Source of the DNA: Pseudomonas sp. R5-89-07
GTDB lineage: Bacteria; Pseudomonadota; Gammaproteobacteria; Pseudomonadales; Pseudomonadaceae
NCBI RefSeq assembly: GCF_003851685.1
Contig: NZ_CP027727.1
Location: 496,001-560,000, forward strand
Direction of reading: 5' to 3'
DNA length: 64,000 bases
The position numbers and the translations under genes are program-made. Shown here piece after piece: positions 38,001 through 48,000 of the stretch. The number at the start of each line of letters is the position of its first letter. Within the stretch, counting starts at the first letter, position 1. Under the pieces are notes generated by a model, which was not told where the DNA came from, did no database searches, and was given only the letters and a program-made list of their open reading frames with translations.

Positions 38001-38390
38001 GCCTTGCTGGGTGGTGCGTTGCACCAGCAATTGTTCAAGCTGCGGCACGGGCAGGCTGGCGTAGCGTTGGGCCACCGGGACGATTTTGGTGGCCTTGAGC
38101 CGGGTCAGCTCGCGCTGGTTCTCTGTCGTCTGGCGCGGCGCATCGTCCAGCTGGCGTTTCAAATCTGCCAGGCGCTGCTCGTAGTCCTGCTTGTTATCCA
38201 GGTACGTCAGGGTCTGTTGCAGGATGCCCTGCAACGCCTTCATGTCGGCGTCGGGCAGCTTGCGGTCGGGCAGCTTGTCCAGGGTTTGCTGGACAGCGTC
38301 GGCGCTGGGCGGGTCGGCGGCGTGAACGGTGCCGACACAAAGGGTCAGGCCCAGCAGGGCAGTGGCGAGAAAAGTGCGCAGGGTTGGCAT
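35013..38390 (-). CDS. Large MscS-superfamily mechanosensitive channel (MscK/KefA type)
   Basis: 1125 residues. Signal peptide (first ~24 residues, ending VHA), a long periplasmic coiled-coil region (to about 480) with many Gln/Leu heptads, about ten membrane helices, then the MscS pore and beta domain: LVAALSVGLGFGMQEIFANF, PVRIGDTITIGNLSGTV and IIVPNKTFITGQLINWS. It releases solutes on hypo-osmotic shock. The ATG at 38390 is chosen because the signal peptide begins there; upstream codons add a charged tail. The cytoplasmic end is Pro/Glu-rich. The next gene upstream is the antiporter. Confidence 0.9.
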   Translation of the reverse strand: MPTLRTFLATALLGLTLCVGTVHAADPPSADAVQQTLDKLPDRKLPDADMKALQGILQQTLTYLDNKQDYEQRLADLKRQLDDAPRQTTENQRELTRLKATKIVPVAQRYASLPVPQLEQLLVQRTTQQGDLQKELADANSLTIAAQTRPERAQTEISSSQTRIQQINATLKAGKDNGKALSGDQRNQLNAELAALNALIPLRRQELAGNSQLQDLGNSQHDLIQEKTARLEQEIQDLQTLINQKRLAQSRQTVTQQSIEAQKAGGSSLLATESAANLKLSDYLLKSTDRLNDLTQKNLQTKQQLDTVTQSDSALDEQINVLKGSLLLSKILYKQKQALPRLTVDRDLADDIANIRLYQFEVNQQRELISSPSAYVDNLLANQPPDDVTPQLRRTLLELAITRSDLLERLSRELSALLNESITLQLNQKQLLSTATTLRATLDEQMFWIPSNKPLDTEWLETVPAHLSKQITTLPWASSVSELYDGLTQRPLLFLPLLLLIGALLWRRKALYQRLNKVHLDIGHFKRDSQWHTPQAILINILLAMPVSLGLALCGYALQIDARGQNANLGSALLQIAQAWLVFYTAYRILAPGGVAELHFRWEKPQVEFLQGWVRKLGLVVLALVAVVAIAEHQPAALAEDVLGIAVVLTCYALMAWLLSRLLLNSPTHEKASLFRKAVGLLFTALPIALFIAVCFGYYYTALKLSDRLINTLYLLMFWLVIEATFVRWLSVAARRLAYARALAKRQAAKEAGDGEAVVEEPTLDIEKVNEQSLRLIRLALLGGFIAALYWVWSDLISVFSYLDNVTLYEYTSGTGANISMVPISIGDLLGALIIIGITFALARNLPGLLEVLVLSKLELAQGSAYATTTLLSYVIAGVGFVSTLSTLGVSWDKLQWLVAALSVGLGFGMQEIFANFISGIMILFERPVRIGDTITIGNLSGTVSKIRIRATTITDFDRKDIIVPNKTFITGQLINWSLTDTITRVTLKLGVDYGSDLDLVRELLLKAARENPRVLKEPEPHVYFLNFGESTLDHELRMHVRDLGDRNPVLDEVNRYINREFKKQHINISFRQMEVYLKNMHGQEYKLVPVEDERKTLVAPEQDTPEPPAGKVEDAPEPPPSKLD

Positions 38391-38439
38391 AGAGACCGGT
38401 TGAGCTGGATGAAGAATCGGGGCGTTGTCGCCCCGCAGT

Positions 38440-40182
38440 TTAGAGGAAGAGTCCGGGGCCCGGGCGACTTCCTTCGGGGAATCTGACGCCGACTTTGCCA
38501 ATCTTGTTCCCGTCCATGACCGCGACGGTCCAGATGGTGTTGTTCCACTCCACCTGGTCGCCCACCACCGGCGCGCCGCCGACTTTCTGGGTGATGAAGC
38601 GGCTCAGTGGCATGTCCGGGTCGATACCCTCGAGCTTGAGCCCGTACAGGGCCGACACCGCGCCCAGCTGGGCGTCGCCTTCGAGTACGAAGTCGCCGAA
38701 GAAGCGCAGGTCGAGGCCGCGTTGCGGTGCCTGGCTGAACAGTTTGCCGAGCGCCGGCAGGTTGTGTTCATGGCCGATGACGCAAAGCAGATCGTCGACT
38801 TCCAGCACCGTACTACCCGACGGATGGAGCAGTTGCTGGCCACGGAACAGCGCTGCGATCCGCGTGCCTTCAGGCATTTTCAACTCGCGCAGGGCGGCGC
38901 CGATGCACCATTTCTCCGCGCCCAGACGATAGACGAACAGCTCCCACTCGCTGGTGACGTGCACTTCCAGGGCGGCGCGGGAAATCGGCGCCGGGTCCGG
39001 CGGTACCGTGACTTTGAGCAACTTGGCCACCCACGGCAGGCTGGTGCCCTGCACCAGCAGCGACACCAGCACGATAAAGAACGCCAGGTTGAAGTACAGC
39101 TGGGCGTGGGGCAGGCCGGCCATCAGCGGGAACACCGCGAGAATGATCGGCACCGCGCCGCGCAGACCGACCCAGGCGATAAAGGTTTTTTCGCGGCCGT
39201 GGAACGCTTTGAAGGGCAGCAGGCCAATCATCACCGACAGCGGCCGCGCAAACAGGATCATCCACAGCGCCAGGCCCAATGCGGGCAGGGCAATCGGCAG
39301 CAAATCATGGGGCGTAACCAACAGGCCCAGCACCAGGAACATGCCGATCTGCGCCAGCCAGGCCATGCCGTCGAGCATATGCAGAATGCCATGGCGGCTG
39401 CGCACCGGACGGTTGCCGATCACCAGGCCGCACAGGTACACGGCGAGAAAGCCGCTGCCGTGCAAGGCGTTGGTCAGTGCGAACACGAACAGGCCGCCGG
39501 CGATCACCAGGATCGGGTACAGCCCAGTCGCCAGGTTGATACGGTTGACCATCTGCAGCATCAACCAGCCGCCGCCGAGGCCGACCAGGCCGCCGATGCC
39601 GAATTCGCGGATCAAGTGGGTCAGCAGGCTCCAATGCAGGCCGGTCTGGCCGCTGGCGAGCATGTCGATCAGGGTCACGGTGAGGAACACCGCCATCGGG
39701 TCGTTGCTGCCCGATTCGATTTCCAGGCTGGCGCTGACCCGTTCGTTCAGGCCCTTGCCGCCCAGCAGTGAGAACACCGCCGCGGCGTCCGTGGAGCCGA
39801 CAATCGCACCGATCAGCAAGCCTTGGATGATATTAAGGTCAAATAGCCAGGCCGCGGCCATGCCGGTGAGGCCGGTGGTGATCAACACCCCCACCGTGGC
39901 CAGGGACAAGGCCGGCCAGAGTGCCACGCGAAAACTCGCCACCCGCGTGCGCAACCCGCCGTCGAGCAGAATCACCGCCAGTGCCAGGTTGCCCACCAGG
40001 TAGGCGGTCGGGTAGTTGTCGAAGATGATGCCGCCGCCATCGACGCCGGCGATCATACCCACGGCCAGGATGATCACCAGGATCGGAATGCCCAGGCGCG
40101 AGGAAAGAGAACTCACCAGAATGCTCGCACTCACCAGCAACGCGCCGATCAAGAACAGGCTGTTGATGGTCGTCGCATTCAA
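38440..40182 (-). CDS. nhaP2: K+(Na+)/H+ antiporter, NhaP2/CvrA type (CPA1)
   Basis: 580 residues. Roughly 12-13 membrane helices with the CPA1 core [12 protein letters not shown] and [12 protein letters not shown], then a cytosolic TrkA-C-like domain (about 400-490) and a C-terminal CorC/HlyC-like transporter-associated domain. NhaP2-type proteins exchange K+ for H+ to limit potassium at low osmolarity. Adjacent to the MscK-type channel in the same direction, which fits joint osmotic function. Confidence 0.88.
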   Translation of the reverse strand: MNATTINSLFLIGALLVSASILVSSLSSRLGIPILVIILAVGMIAGVDGGGIIFDNYPTAYLVGNLALAVILLDGGLRTRVASFRVALWPALSLATVGVLITTGLTGMAAAWLFDLNIIQGLLIGAIVGSTDAAAVFSLLGGKGLNERVSASLEIESGSNDPMAVFLTVTLIDMLASGQTGLHWSLLTHLIREFGIGGLVGLGGGWLMLQMVNRINLATGLYPILVIAGGLFVFALTNALHGSGFLAVYLCGLVIGNRPVRSRHGILHMLDGMAWLAQIGMFLVLGLLVTPHDLLPIALPALGLALWMILFARPLSVMIGLLPFKAFHGREKTFIAWVGLRGAVPIILAVFPLMAGLPHAQLYFNLAFFIVLVSLLVQGTSLPWVAKLLKVTVPPDPAPISRAALEVHVTSEWELFVYRLGAEKWCIGAALRELKMPEGTRIAALFRGQQLLHPSGSTVLEVDDLLCVIGHEHNLPALGKLFSQAPQRGLDLRFFGDFVLEGDAQLGAVSALYGLKLEGIDPDMPLSRFITQKVGGAPVVGDQVEWNNTIWTVAVMDGNKIGKVGVRFPEGSRPGPGLFL

Positions 40183-40324
40183 AGGCAGTACTCCAGAGCA
40201 GGAAAGACAGGGCGCAAACTGACCATGCAGTCTGCGTGCCAGGGATTCTAACCTGTTGAATTGCTACCCTGTCAAAAAGCTTTTGTGGGGGGAATCCCAT
40301 TATGAAGGTTTCCACCTGGCTCCA

Positions 40325-40577
40325 AATGTGGGAGGGGGCTTGCCCCCGATAGCGGTGGATCTGTCAGCTTATTTATGACTGACCCACCGCCATCACGGGC
40401 AAGCCCTAATGCAATTCAGTTAAGCGAACGATGTTTATTGTAGGAGCGAGCTTGCTCGCGAAAAACGCCCAGGCAGCGCGTTCATTCTGGCTAAACGCGG
40501 TGGGCCTGGGTTCTTCGCGAGCAAGCTCGCTCCTACAAAAAGCCTGACTGGCATCAGGGCAAGCCCCCTCACACATT
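40325..40577. repeat. Nested REPINs: class B inside or beside a split class A
   Basis: A class A left arm starts at 40325 (AATGTGGGAGGGGGCTTGCC), and a degraded right arm ends near 40406. A complete class B REPIN follows at 40439-40537 (TGTAGGAGCGAGCTTGCTCG and inverse). After it comes another class A right-arm remnant, GGCATCAGGGCAAGCCCCCTC to 40577, directly abutting the chemoreceptor stop. Together with 40183-40324, which would hold the antiporter promoter, this accounts for the 397-base gap. Confidence 0.85.
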
Positions 40578-40579
40578 TT

Positions 40580-42205
40580 CTAGAGGCGGAAGCGTCCTAC
40601 CATCCCGTTGAGGTCCACCGCCAGGCGCGACAACTCGCTGCTCGCCGCGCTGGTCTGGCCGGCGCCTGTGGCCGATTGCACCGACAGGTCACGGATATTC
40701 ACCAGGTTACGGTCGACTTCCCGCGCCACCTGCGCCTGTTCTTCCGCCGCGCTGGCGATCACCAGGTTGCGCTCGTTGATCTCGATGATCGCCGTGTTGA
40801 TGGTGTCCAGCGACATCCCTGCGCCCTTGGCGATGTTCAGCGTCGATTCGGCGCGCTCGGTGCTGTTGCGCATCGAATCCACCGCATGCTCGGTGCCGGC
40901 CTGGATGCTGCCGATCATGCGCTCGATCTCGCTGGTGGATTGCTGGGTGCGATGGGCCAACGCCCGCACTTCGTCGGCCACCACGGCAAAGCCACGCCCG
41001 GCCTCTCCGGCCCGCGCCGCTTCGATGGCCGCGTTGAGGGCCAGCAGGTTGGTCTGGTCGGCCAGGCCACGGATCACGTCCAGCACTTTGCCGATATCGC
41101 GTGATTCATTGGCCAACTCACCGATCAGGGTGGCGGTGGCTTGCACGTCGCCGCTCATGCGCTCGATAGCGCTGACGGTTTCCTGCACCAGGTCACGGCC
41201 GTCGCCGGCGGAGGTGGTGGCGTTGCGCGAAGCTTCGGAGGTGCTCACTGCATTGCGTGCGACTTCCTCGACCGCGCTGGTCATCTCATTGACGGCAGTG
41301 GCGGCTTGTTCGATCTCGTTGTTCTGCTGGGTCAGGCCGCGGGCGCTTTCGTCGGTCACGGCGTTGAGCTCTTCGGCGGCCGAGGCCAGTTGCGTGGCGG
41401 AGCCGGCGATGCGCTGCAGGGTGTCGCGCAGTTTGTCCTGCATCTTGGCCATGGCGGCAAGCAGGCGGCCGGCTTCATCGTTGCCGTCTACTTTGATCGG
41501 GCGCGAGAGGTTGCCTTCGGCCACTTCTTCGGCTGCTTCCAGTGCCTGGGAAATCGGCACGGTGATGCTGCGGGTCAGCAGCCAGGCGAACAGCAGGGTC
41601 AGCGCGGTGGCGATCACCAGCAAGCCTACGACCAGGTCAAAGGCCAGGTTGTACTGGTCTTCGGCCTGCTGGTTGGTGGCCAGGGCCATGGTGTTGTTGA
41701 TTTCCAGCAGGCGGTTGAGCACCGCATTGACCTGCTCGGAGTTGTTCAGCAGCTCGGTGTTGAGCAGGCCGCGCAGTTCGTCGACCTGGTTGGCCCGTGA
41801 CAGGCTCTTCATGCGCTCTTCAATCTGATGATATTGAGCCAGTAACCGCACGTATTCATTGTAGGTCGAGCGCTCTTCGCTGCTCTCGATCAACTTCTCG
41901 TAGACGCCCTGCGCGGTGCGAATCTGCTGGTTGCGCACATCGAAGGCTTCGAGGGTCTTTTGCTGTACGTCCGGCTCGCGATTGGTGAGCAAGCGGTACG
42001 ACAACACGCGCAGGCGCAGGGTCAGCTGGGTGAATTCGTCGAGGGCACGGATGCTGGGCACGCTGGACAGGGTGATGTCTTCAGTGGCAGCGCGGATCTT
42101 GCTCATCTGGTTCAGGGCGAACACGCCGAGAAGCAGCATCAGGGCGCCAATAAACGCGAAGCCGAGGAAGGCCCTCGGGGCGATATTCATATTACGAAGA
42201 GACAT
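40580..42205 (-). CDS. Methyl-accepting chemotaxis protein
   Basis: 541 residues. TM1 (about 11-30), a helical periplasmic sensor of ~160 residues (4HB/HBM-like), TM2 (about 190-212), HAMP, and a cytoplasmic signalling domain whose hairpin tip reads [20 protein letters not shown]. Couples an unknown ligand to CheA/CheW. The lack of a C-terminal NWETF-like pentapeptide suggests it is methylated without direct CheR tethering. Divergent from the zapB-like gene. Confidence 0.93.
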   Translation of the reverse strand: MSLRNMNIAPRAFLGFAFIGALMLLLGVFALNQMSKIRAATEDITLSSVPSIRALDEFTQLTLRLRVLSYRLLTNREPDVQQKTLEAFDVRNQQIRTAQGVYEKLIESSEERSTYNEYVRLLAQYHQIEERMKSLSRANQVDELRGLLNTELLNNSEQVNAVLNRLLEINNTMALATNQQAEDQYNLAFDLVVGLLVIATALTLLFAWLLTRSITVPISQALEAAEEVAEGNLSRPIKVDGNDEAGRLLAAMAKMQDKLRDTLQRIAGSATQLASAAEELNAVTDESARGLTQQNNEIEQAATAVNEMTSAVEEVARNAVSTSEASRNATTSAGDGRDLVQETVSAIERMSGDVQATATLIGELANESRDIGKVLDVIRGLADQTNLLALNAAIEAARAGEAGRGFAVVADEVRALAHRTQQSTSEIERMIGSIQAGTEHAVDSMRNSTERAESTLNIAKGAGMSLDTINTAIIEINERNLVIASAAEEQAQVAREVDRNLVNIRDLSVQSATGAGQTSAASSELSRLAVDLNGMVGRFRL

Positions 42206-42480
42206 GCTGGAATCCTGGGGGAAGCGCGATCCGTGCGGCCATGAGACGGGGTGTGCATCGCGTATCGGCCATGCGACTAAAGTCTTAAGGGGGCGCGCGC
42301 TTTTGTCGCATCTGACCAGGGGTTGGATTGATTCAGGAACCAGATCGGGTAATTGCAGTCACTAAGGCTCGAAAGTGCGGCCCGGCCCATAAGAATCGGG
42401 CTGCGCGCCGGGGATAACCCTGGCATCCGAGGTGAATTTTCTTTATCGTCACCGCCCTTTTAAAAGCAAGAGAAATCAAA

Positions 42481-42711
42481 ATGTTAGAAGCATCCCTCAG
42501 CCAATTGGAACAACTGGTCAGCGACCTGGTACAACAGAATCAAGACCTGCTGGGCAGCAACGAATCCCTCAAGGCGCAGCTGGCCCAGGCCAAGGACGAA
42601 AACGACAGCCTGCAACTGAACCTGATGGAGCAGGAAGAAAAGCACGGCGCCACCGCTGCTCGCATCCAGGCACTGGTTGAGCGTGTGAGCGCAGGGCCTG
42701 TCGGCGCATGA
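42481..42711 (+). CDS. Small coiled-coil protein, ZapB-like (TIGR02449 type)
   Basis: 76 residues, almost wholly coiled coil with heptads LSQLEQLVSDLVQQNQDLL and LKAQLAQAKDENDSLQLNL. It resembles the small ZapB-like proteins found next to zapA in pseudomonads. AAGAGAAA precedes the ATG. The downstream ZapA-like start overlaps its stop (ATGA), indicating coupling. It likely binds the FtsZ-associated ZapA partner; that is inference from the pairing. Confidence 0.75.
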   Translation: MLEASLSQLEQLVSDLVQQNQDLLGSNESLKAQLAQAKDENDSLQLNLMEQEEKHGATAARIQALVERVSAGPVGA

Positions 42712-42998
42712 GTGAAGGGATAAAGGTCGTTTCGATTCTCGGAGAGGATTACTCGATCAAGGCGCCAGCCGGGGAAGACCAGACCCTGATGCACGCCGTG
42801 ACCATGCTCAAGGCCTCCCTGGCGACTACCAAGAAAAAATACCCGACCCTCATCGGTGACAAACTATTGGTATTGGCCGCGCTGAACCTGTGCGCCGAGC
42901 AGATCGAAATGCAGCAGGCTCACCAACAGGAACTCGACCGTTACCAAGAGCAAGTCAGCGCCACGGTCGAGGTGATTTCCAAGGCTATCCAGCCTTAG
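42708..42998 (+). CDS. ZapA-like cell division protein
   Basis: 96 residues. N-terminal strand-rich head (VVSILGEDYSIKAPAGEDQT) and long C-terminal helix from about residue 60 (CAEQIEMQQAHQQELDRYQE) match ZapA, which bundles FtsZ filaments. The usual Pseudomonas zapA lies beside ssrS (6S RNA) and a 5-formyl-THF ligase gene; neither is here, so this is probably a second copy. Converges with the acyl-CoA dehydrogenase gene with a four-base overlap. Confidence 0.75.
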   Translation: MSEGIKVVSILGEDYSIKAPAGEDQTLMHAVTMLKASLATTKKKYPTLIGDKLLVLAALNLCAEQIEMQQAHQQELDRYQEQVSATVEVISKAIQP

Positions 42999-44797
42999 AA
43001 CCACGCCTCCTGCATCCCCAGGCACGTATCGTCGCGTGCCTCCAGAATCGCCAGTTCATGATGGCAGCTTGGTACTTCCCAGGTCAGGAAGTACCGGGCG
43101 GCCTGGAGCTTGCCCTTATAGAAGGCCACATCGGCCGCATTGCCCTTGGCCAGCCCTTCTTCGGCGCGAATCGCCTGTTCCAGCCAGCGCCAGCCAATTA
43201 CCGTGTGCCCAAACACTTTCAGGTACAGCGCCGAGTTCGCCAGGCTGCTGTTGACCTTGCCCTGGGCGAGATCGCCCAGCAGGCCGAGGGTGACGCCTTG
43301 CAGGCGATCAACCAGTTGCTCCAGCGGCTCCCTTAATGCAGTGAGTGACGAGTAGTGCTGGGCTCGAGCGCCTGTCTCGGCGATCAGTCGAATCAACTGC
43401 TTGAGCCCGGCACCGCCGTTCTGCGCCAGCTTGCGTCCGAGCAGATCCAGGGACTGGATGCCATGTGTGCCTTCGTGGATCGGATTCAGGCGGTTGTCGC
43501 GGTAGTACTGCTCCACCGGGTATTCGCGGGTGTAGCCATGCCCGCCGAGAATCTGGATCGCCAGCTCGTTGGCCTTGAGGCAGAACTCCGACGGCCAGGA
43601 TTTGACGATAGGGGTCAGCAAATCCAGCAGCTCATGGGCCTGTTTGCGTTCGGTTTCGCCGGGCAATGTGGTGGTGTCGTCGAACAGGCGAGCGGCGTAC
43701 AGGCCGAGGTCGAAGGCACCTTCCACGTAGGCTTTTTGCGTGAGCAGCATGCGCTTGATGTCGGCGTGCTGGATGATCGACACCGGCGCGGTACTCGGGT
43801 CCTTGCTGTCCGGCAGGCGGCCTTGCGGACGTTCGCGGGCGTACTCCAGCGAATAGAGGTAACCCGCATAACCGAGCATCACCGCGCCCATGCCGACGCC
43901 AATCCGCGCTTCGTTCATCATCTGGAACATGCAGCTCAGGCCCTGGTGCGGTTGGCCCACCAGATAGCCGACACAGTGGCCGTTATCGCCAAAGTTAAGC
44001 GCTGTGGAGGTAGTGCCGCGCCAGCCCATCTTGTGAAACAGCCCGGCCAGCAGCACGTCGTTGCGCTCACCCAGGCTGCCGTCATCGTTGACCAGGAATT
44101 TGGGTACGATAAACAGCGAAATGCCCTTCACCCCGGCCGGCGCGTCGGGCAGCTTGGCCAGCACCATGTGCACGATGTTTTCCGACAGCGGGTGGTCGCC
44201 GCCGGAAATGAAGATCTTGTTGCCCTTCAGCCGGTAGGTGCCGTCAGCTGCAGGCTCTGCACGGGTACGAATATCCGACAGGGACGAGCCGGCGTGGGGC
44301 TCGGTCAAGGCCATGGTGCCGAAGAAGCGGCCTTCGATCATCGGTTGCAGGAAGCGCTGTTTCTGCTCCTCGGTGCCAAAGCTTTCTATCAGGTTGGCGG
44401 CGCCCATGGTCAGGAACGGATAAGACGTAGAGGCCGCATTGGCAGATTGGAAATGAGCGAAGCAGGCTTGGGATAGCAGGGTCGGCAACTGCATGCCACC
44501 GGCTTCGAAGCTGCGGGCAGCATTCAGGAAACCGGCTTCCAGGAAGGCATCCACCGCCGGTTTCACTTCCGGAATCAGGATCGCCTTGCCGTCTTCGTAG
44601 CGCGGTTCGTTTTCATCGTTCTTGCGGTTATGAGGCGCGAAATATTTTTCCGCGATGCTGCGCGCTGTACTGATGGCGGCGTCGAAGGTTTCGCGGTTGT
44701 GCTCGGCAAACCGCTCGCGCTGGGTCAGGCCCTCGGCATCGAGGACTTCATATAGCTCGAAAGCCAGATTGCGGGAACTGAGCAGCGTCTCGGACAT
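42995..44797 (-). CDS. Acyl-CoA dehydrogenase family protein
   Basis: 600 residues, the long type with a C-terminal extension. FAD/substrate motifs are visible: GTMALTEPHAGSSLSDI, NKIFISGGDH and the C-terminal ILGGHGYTREYPVEQYYRDNR. Probably oxidises acyl-CoA in beta-oxidation or a specialised degradation pathway; chain length cannot be set from sequence. Same neighbourhood as PA5020 (recalled). A class A REPIN lies upstream. Confidence 0.9.
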   Translation of the reverse strand: MSETLLSSRNLAFELYEVLDAEGLTQRERFAEHNRETFDAAISTARSIAEKYFAPHNRKNDENEPRYEDGKAILIPEVKPAVDAFLEAGFLNAARSFEAGGMQLPTLLSQACFAHFQSANAASTSYPFLTMGAANLIESFGTEEQKQRFLQPMIEGRFFGTMALTEPHAGSSLSDIRTRAEPAADGTYRLKGNKIFISGGDHPLSENIVHMVLAKLPDAPAGVKGISLFIVPKFLVNDDGSLGERNDVLLAGLFHKMGWRGTTSTALNFGDNGHCVGYLVGQPHQGLSCMFQMMNEARIGVGMGAVMLGYAGYLYSLEYARERPQGRLPDSKDPSTAPVSIIQHADIKRMLLTQKAYVEGAFDLGLYAARLFDDTTTLPGETERKQAHELLDLLTPIVKSWPSEFCLKANELAIQILGGHGYTREYPVEQYYRDNRLNPIHEGTHGIQSLDLLGRKLAQNGGAGLKQLIRLIAETGARAQHYSSLTALREPLEQLVDRLQGVTLGLLGDLAQGKVNSSLANSALYLKVFGHTVIGWRWLEQAIRAEEGLAKGNAADVAFYKGKLQAARYFLTWEVPSCHHELAILEARDDTCLGMQEAWF

Positions 44798-44915
44798 GGC
44801 GGCTTACCTTTGAAGGAATTGGCCCGAGTCTAAGTGCGCGAATGGAGGGTGGATAGCAAGATTGATCTGGGTGATGGAGGGCCAGAACACAAGAAGGGGA
44901 ATTGAAATGCAATCA

Positions 44916-45007
44916 AATGTGGGAGGGGGCTCGCCCCCGATAGCAGTGTGTCAGCCAAAGATAAGTTGCCTGATTCACCGCTATCGGGGGCAAGCCCCCT
45001 CCCACAT
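44916..45007. repeat. REPIN, class A
   Basis: Arms AATGTGGGAGGGGGCTCGCC (one T-to-C change in the loop) and inverse ending AAGCCCCCTCCCACAT, 92 bases. It lies between acyl-CoA dehydrogenase start and putA stop. Confidence 0.92.
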
Positions 45008-45023
45008 GGTTGAACTGCGTTTG

Positions 45024-48000
45024 TTAGCCGATGGTCATCAGGCTGGCGTTACCGCCGGCCGCGGCGGTGTTAACGCTCAATGCACGCTCGATCACCAACC
45101 GTTCCAAGGCAATGGATGTCTCACCCTGGGACAAACCATGCACCCCAACAATCGCACCGCCGCGCTGCGCCACTTGCTTGCATACCGCACGCAATTGGTC
45201 GGAGTCGCCGTGATGCAGCACTGCGTCGAACACCACCTCGTCCTTGGCCCAGTCGGCCACACGCTTGATCTTCGCCTGAATATCCTTCGGCAGGCGTGGG
45301 AACAAGGCTTTAGTCAGGTCGGTTTCCGGCCATACCGCCGAACCGCCTACTGCCAATACCGCAGCCAACTGAGTCAGCAGATCGCCTTCTACTTCCGCCA
45401 GGCACAGCACGTGCTCGCGGGGCAGGATGGCGTAGCTGTTGCGCTCGCCGGTCGGGCCGGCCAGTTGGCGAGTGATACCGCTTTGCGACTGTGCAGCGAA
45501 TTGCGTGCACAGGGCGCTCAGTTCGCTGAACTTTTGGCTGTCGGCCCAGGTTTTCAGGGCGGTCAGCGGTTGGCTCATGGCGTCGCGCAGGCGCAGGTCA
45601 GGTGCTGTCAATGCGTCGCCACGTACGAAGGATTGCTCGATCGCATCGGTAGGACGAGTCGACAGCAGGCGGTACAGGTACAGCGGGCCACCCGCTTTCG
45701 GGCCTGTACCCGACAGGCCTTCGCCGCCGAACGGCTGCACGCCGACCACGGCACCCACGATGTTACGGTTGACGTAGACGTTACCGGCATTGACGTTGTC
45801 GATCACCTTGGCGATGGTCTCGTCGATGCGGGTGTGCACGCCCAGGGTCAGGCCGTAGCCGGAGGCATTGATCTGGCCGATGAGCTGGTCGATCTCTTTG
45901 CGCTTGTAACGCACCACGTGCAGCACCGGGCCGAAGATTTCACGTTGCAGCTCGTCGAAGCTTTCCAGCTCGATCAGGGTAGGCATCACGAAGGTGCCAC
46001 GCTTGATCTCTTCGCCGTCGGCAATCGCCACCTGGTAAACGTTGCGGCCTTTGTCACGCATGGCCTGGATGTGTTTCTCGATGCCAGCCTTGGCTTCGGC
46101 GTCGATCACCGGGCCGATATCCACCGACAGGCGCTCCGGGTTGCCCAGGCGACATTCGGCCATGGCGCCCTTGAGCATTTCGATGACGCGGTCTGCCGAA
46201 TCTTCCTGCAGGCACAGTACGCGCAGGGCCGAGCAACGCTGGCCGGCGCTGTCGAAAGCCGACGACACCACGTCAATCACCACTTGTTCGGTGAGCGCCG
46301 AGGAATCCACGATCATCGCGTTCTGGCCGCCGGTTTCGGCGATCAGCGGAATCGGACGGCCCTGGGCATCCAGGCGGCCAGCGACATTGCGTTGCAGCAA
46401 GCGCGCAACCTCGGTAGAGCCGGTGAACATCACGCCTTTGACGCGCTCATCACCGACCAGGCGGGCACCGACGCTTTCGCCCTGGCCCGGCAGCAATTGC
46501 AGCACGCCCTGTGGGATACCGGCTTCGAGCAGGATGCGTACCGCCTGGGCGGCGACCAGCGGGGTTTGTTCGGCAGGCTTGGCCAGTACCGGGTTACCGG
46601 CGGCCAGTGCCGCAGCGACCTGGCCGCTGAAGATCGCCAGCGGGAAGTTCCATGGGCTGATGCACACCACCGGGCCCAACGGGCGGTGGGCGTCGTTGGT
46701 GAAATCGTTGCGCGCCTGCACCGCGTAGTAGCGCAGGAAATCCACGGCTTCGCGCACTTCGGCGATGGCGTTGGAGAAAGTCTTGCCGGCTTCACGGGCC
46801 AGCAGGCCCATCAGTGGCTGGATTTCGCCTTCCATCAGGTCGGCGGCGCGTTCCAGGATCGCGGCGCGTTCGGCGGGCGGGGTGGCCTGCCAGATCGGGG
46901 CAGCGCTGATGGCGCACTGGATGGCATTGTCGACGTCTTCGACGGTGGCTTCCTGAACGTGACCGACCACATCACGCAGGTCGGACGGGTTCAGCACTGC
47001 GGCAGCCGGTTGTTCGCTGGAGGCGCAACCGAGCATCGGCGCGGCTTTCCAGTTGTTGTGAGCGGTGGCAAGCAGGGCGCAGGACAACGACGCCAGGCGA
47101 TGCTCGTTGGCCAGGTCGATACCGGCCGAGTTGGCGCGGTCGCTGCCATACAGGTCACGCGGCAGCGGGATGCGCGGGTGCGGCAGGCCGAAGCCGCCTT
47201 CCACCGTGGCCATCTGCTCGATGCTCGCCACCGGATCGGCCACCAGCTCCTGAATCGAGATGGACTGGTCGGCAATGCGGTTGACGAACGAGGTGTTCGC
47301 GCCGTTTTCCAGCAGGCGGCGCACCAAGTACGCCAGCAGGGTTTCGTGAGTGCCGACCGGTGCGTACACGCGGCACGGACGGTTCAACTTGCCTTCGGAA
47401 ACCTTGCCCACCACCTGTTCGTACAGCGGTTCACCCATGCCGTGCAGGCATTGGAACTCGTACTGGCCGGGGTAATAGTTCTGACCGGCAATGTGATAAA
47501 TGGCCGACAGCGTGTGGGCGTTGTGCGTAGCGAACTGCGGATAGATGACTTCCGGCACCGACAGCAGTTTGCGTGCGCAGGCGATGTAGGAAACGTCGGT
47601 GTACACCTTGCGCGTGTATACCGGGTAGCCCTCCAGGCCTTCGACTTGGGCGCGCTTGATTTCGCTGTCCCAGTACGCGCCTTTGACCAGGCGGATCATC
47701 AGGCGGTGGCGGCTGCGGCGTGCCAGGTCGATCACGTAGTCGATCACATAAGGGCAACGCTTCTGGTAAGCCTGGATCACGAAACCGATACCGTTCCAGC
47801 CGGTCAGTTGCGGCTCGAAACACAGGCGCTCGAGCAGGTCCAGAGACAATTCGAGGCGGTCGGCTTCTTCGGCATCGATGTTCAGGCCGATGTCGTATTG
47901 CTTGGCCAGCAGGGTCAGCGACAGCAGGCGCGGGTACAGCTCGTCCATCACACGCTCGTACTGGGCGCGGCTGTAGCGCGGGTGCAGGGCGGAAAGTTTG

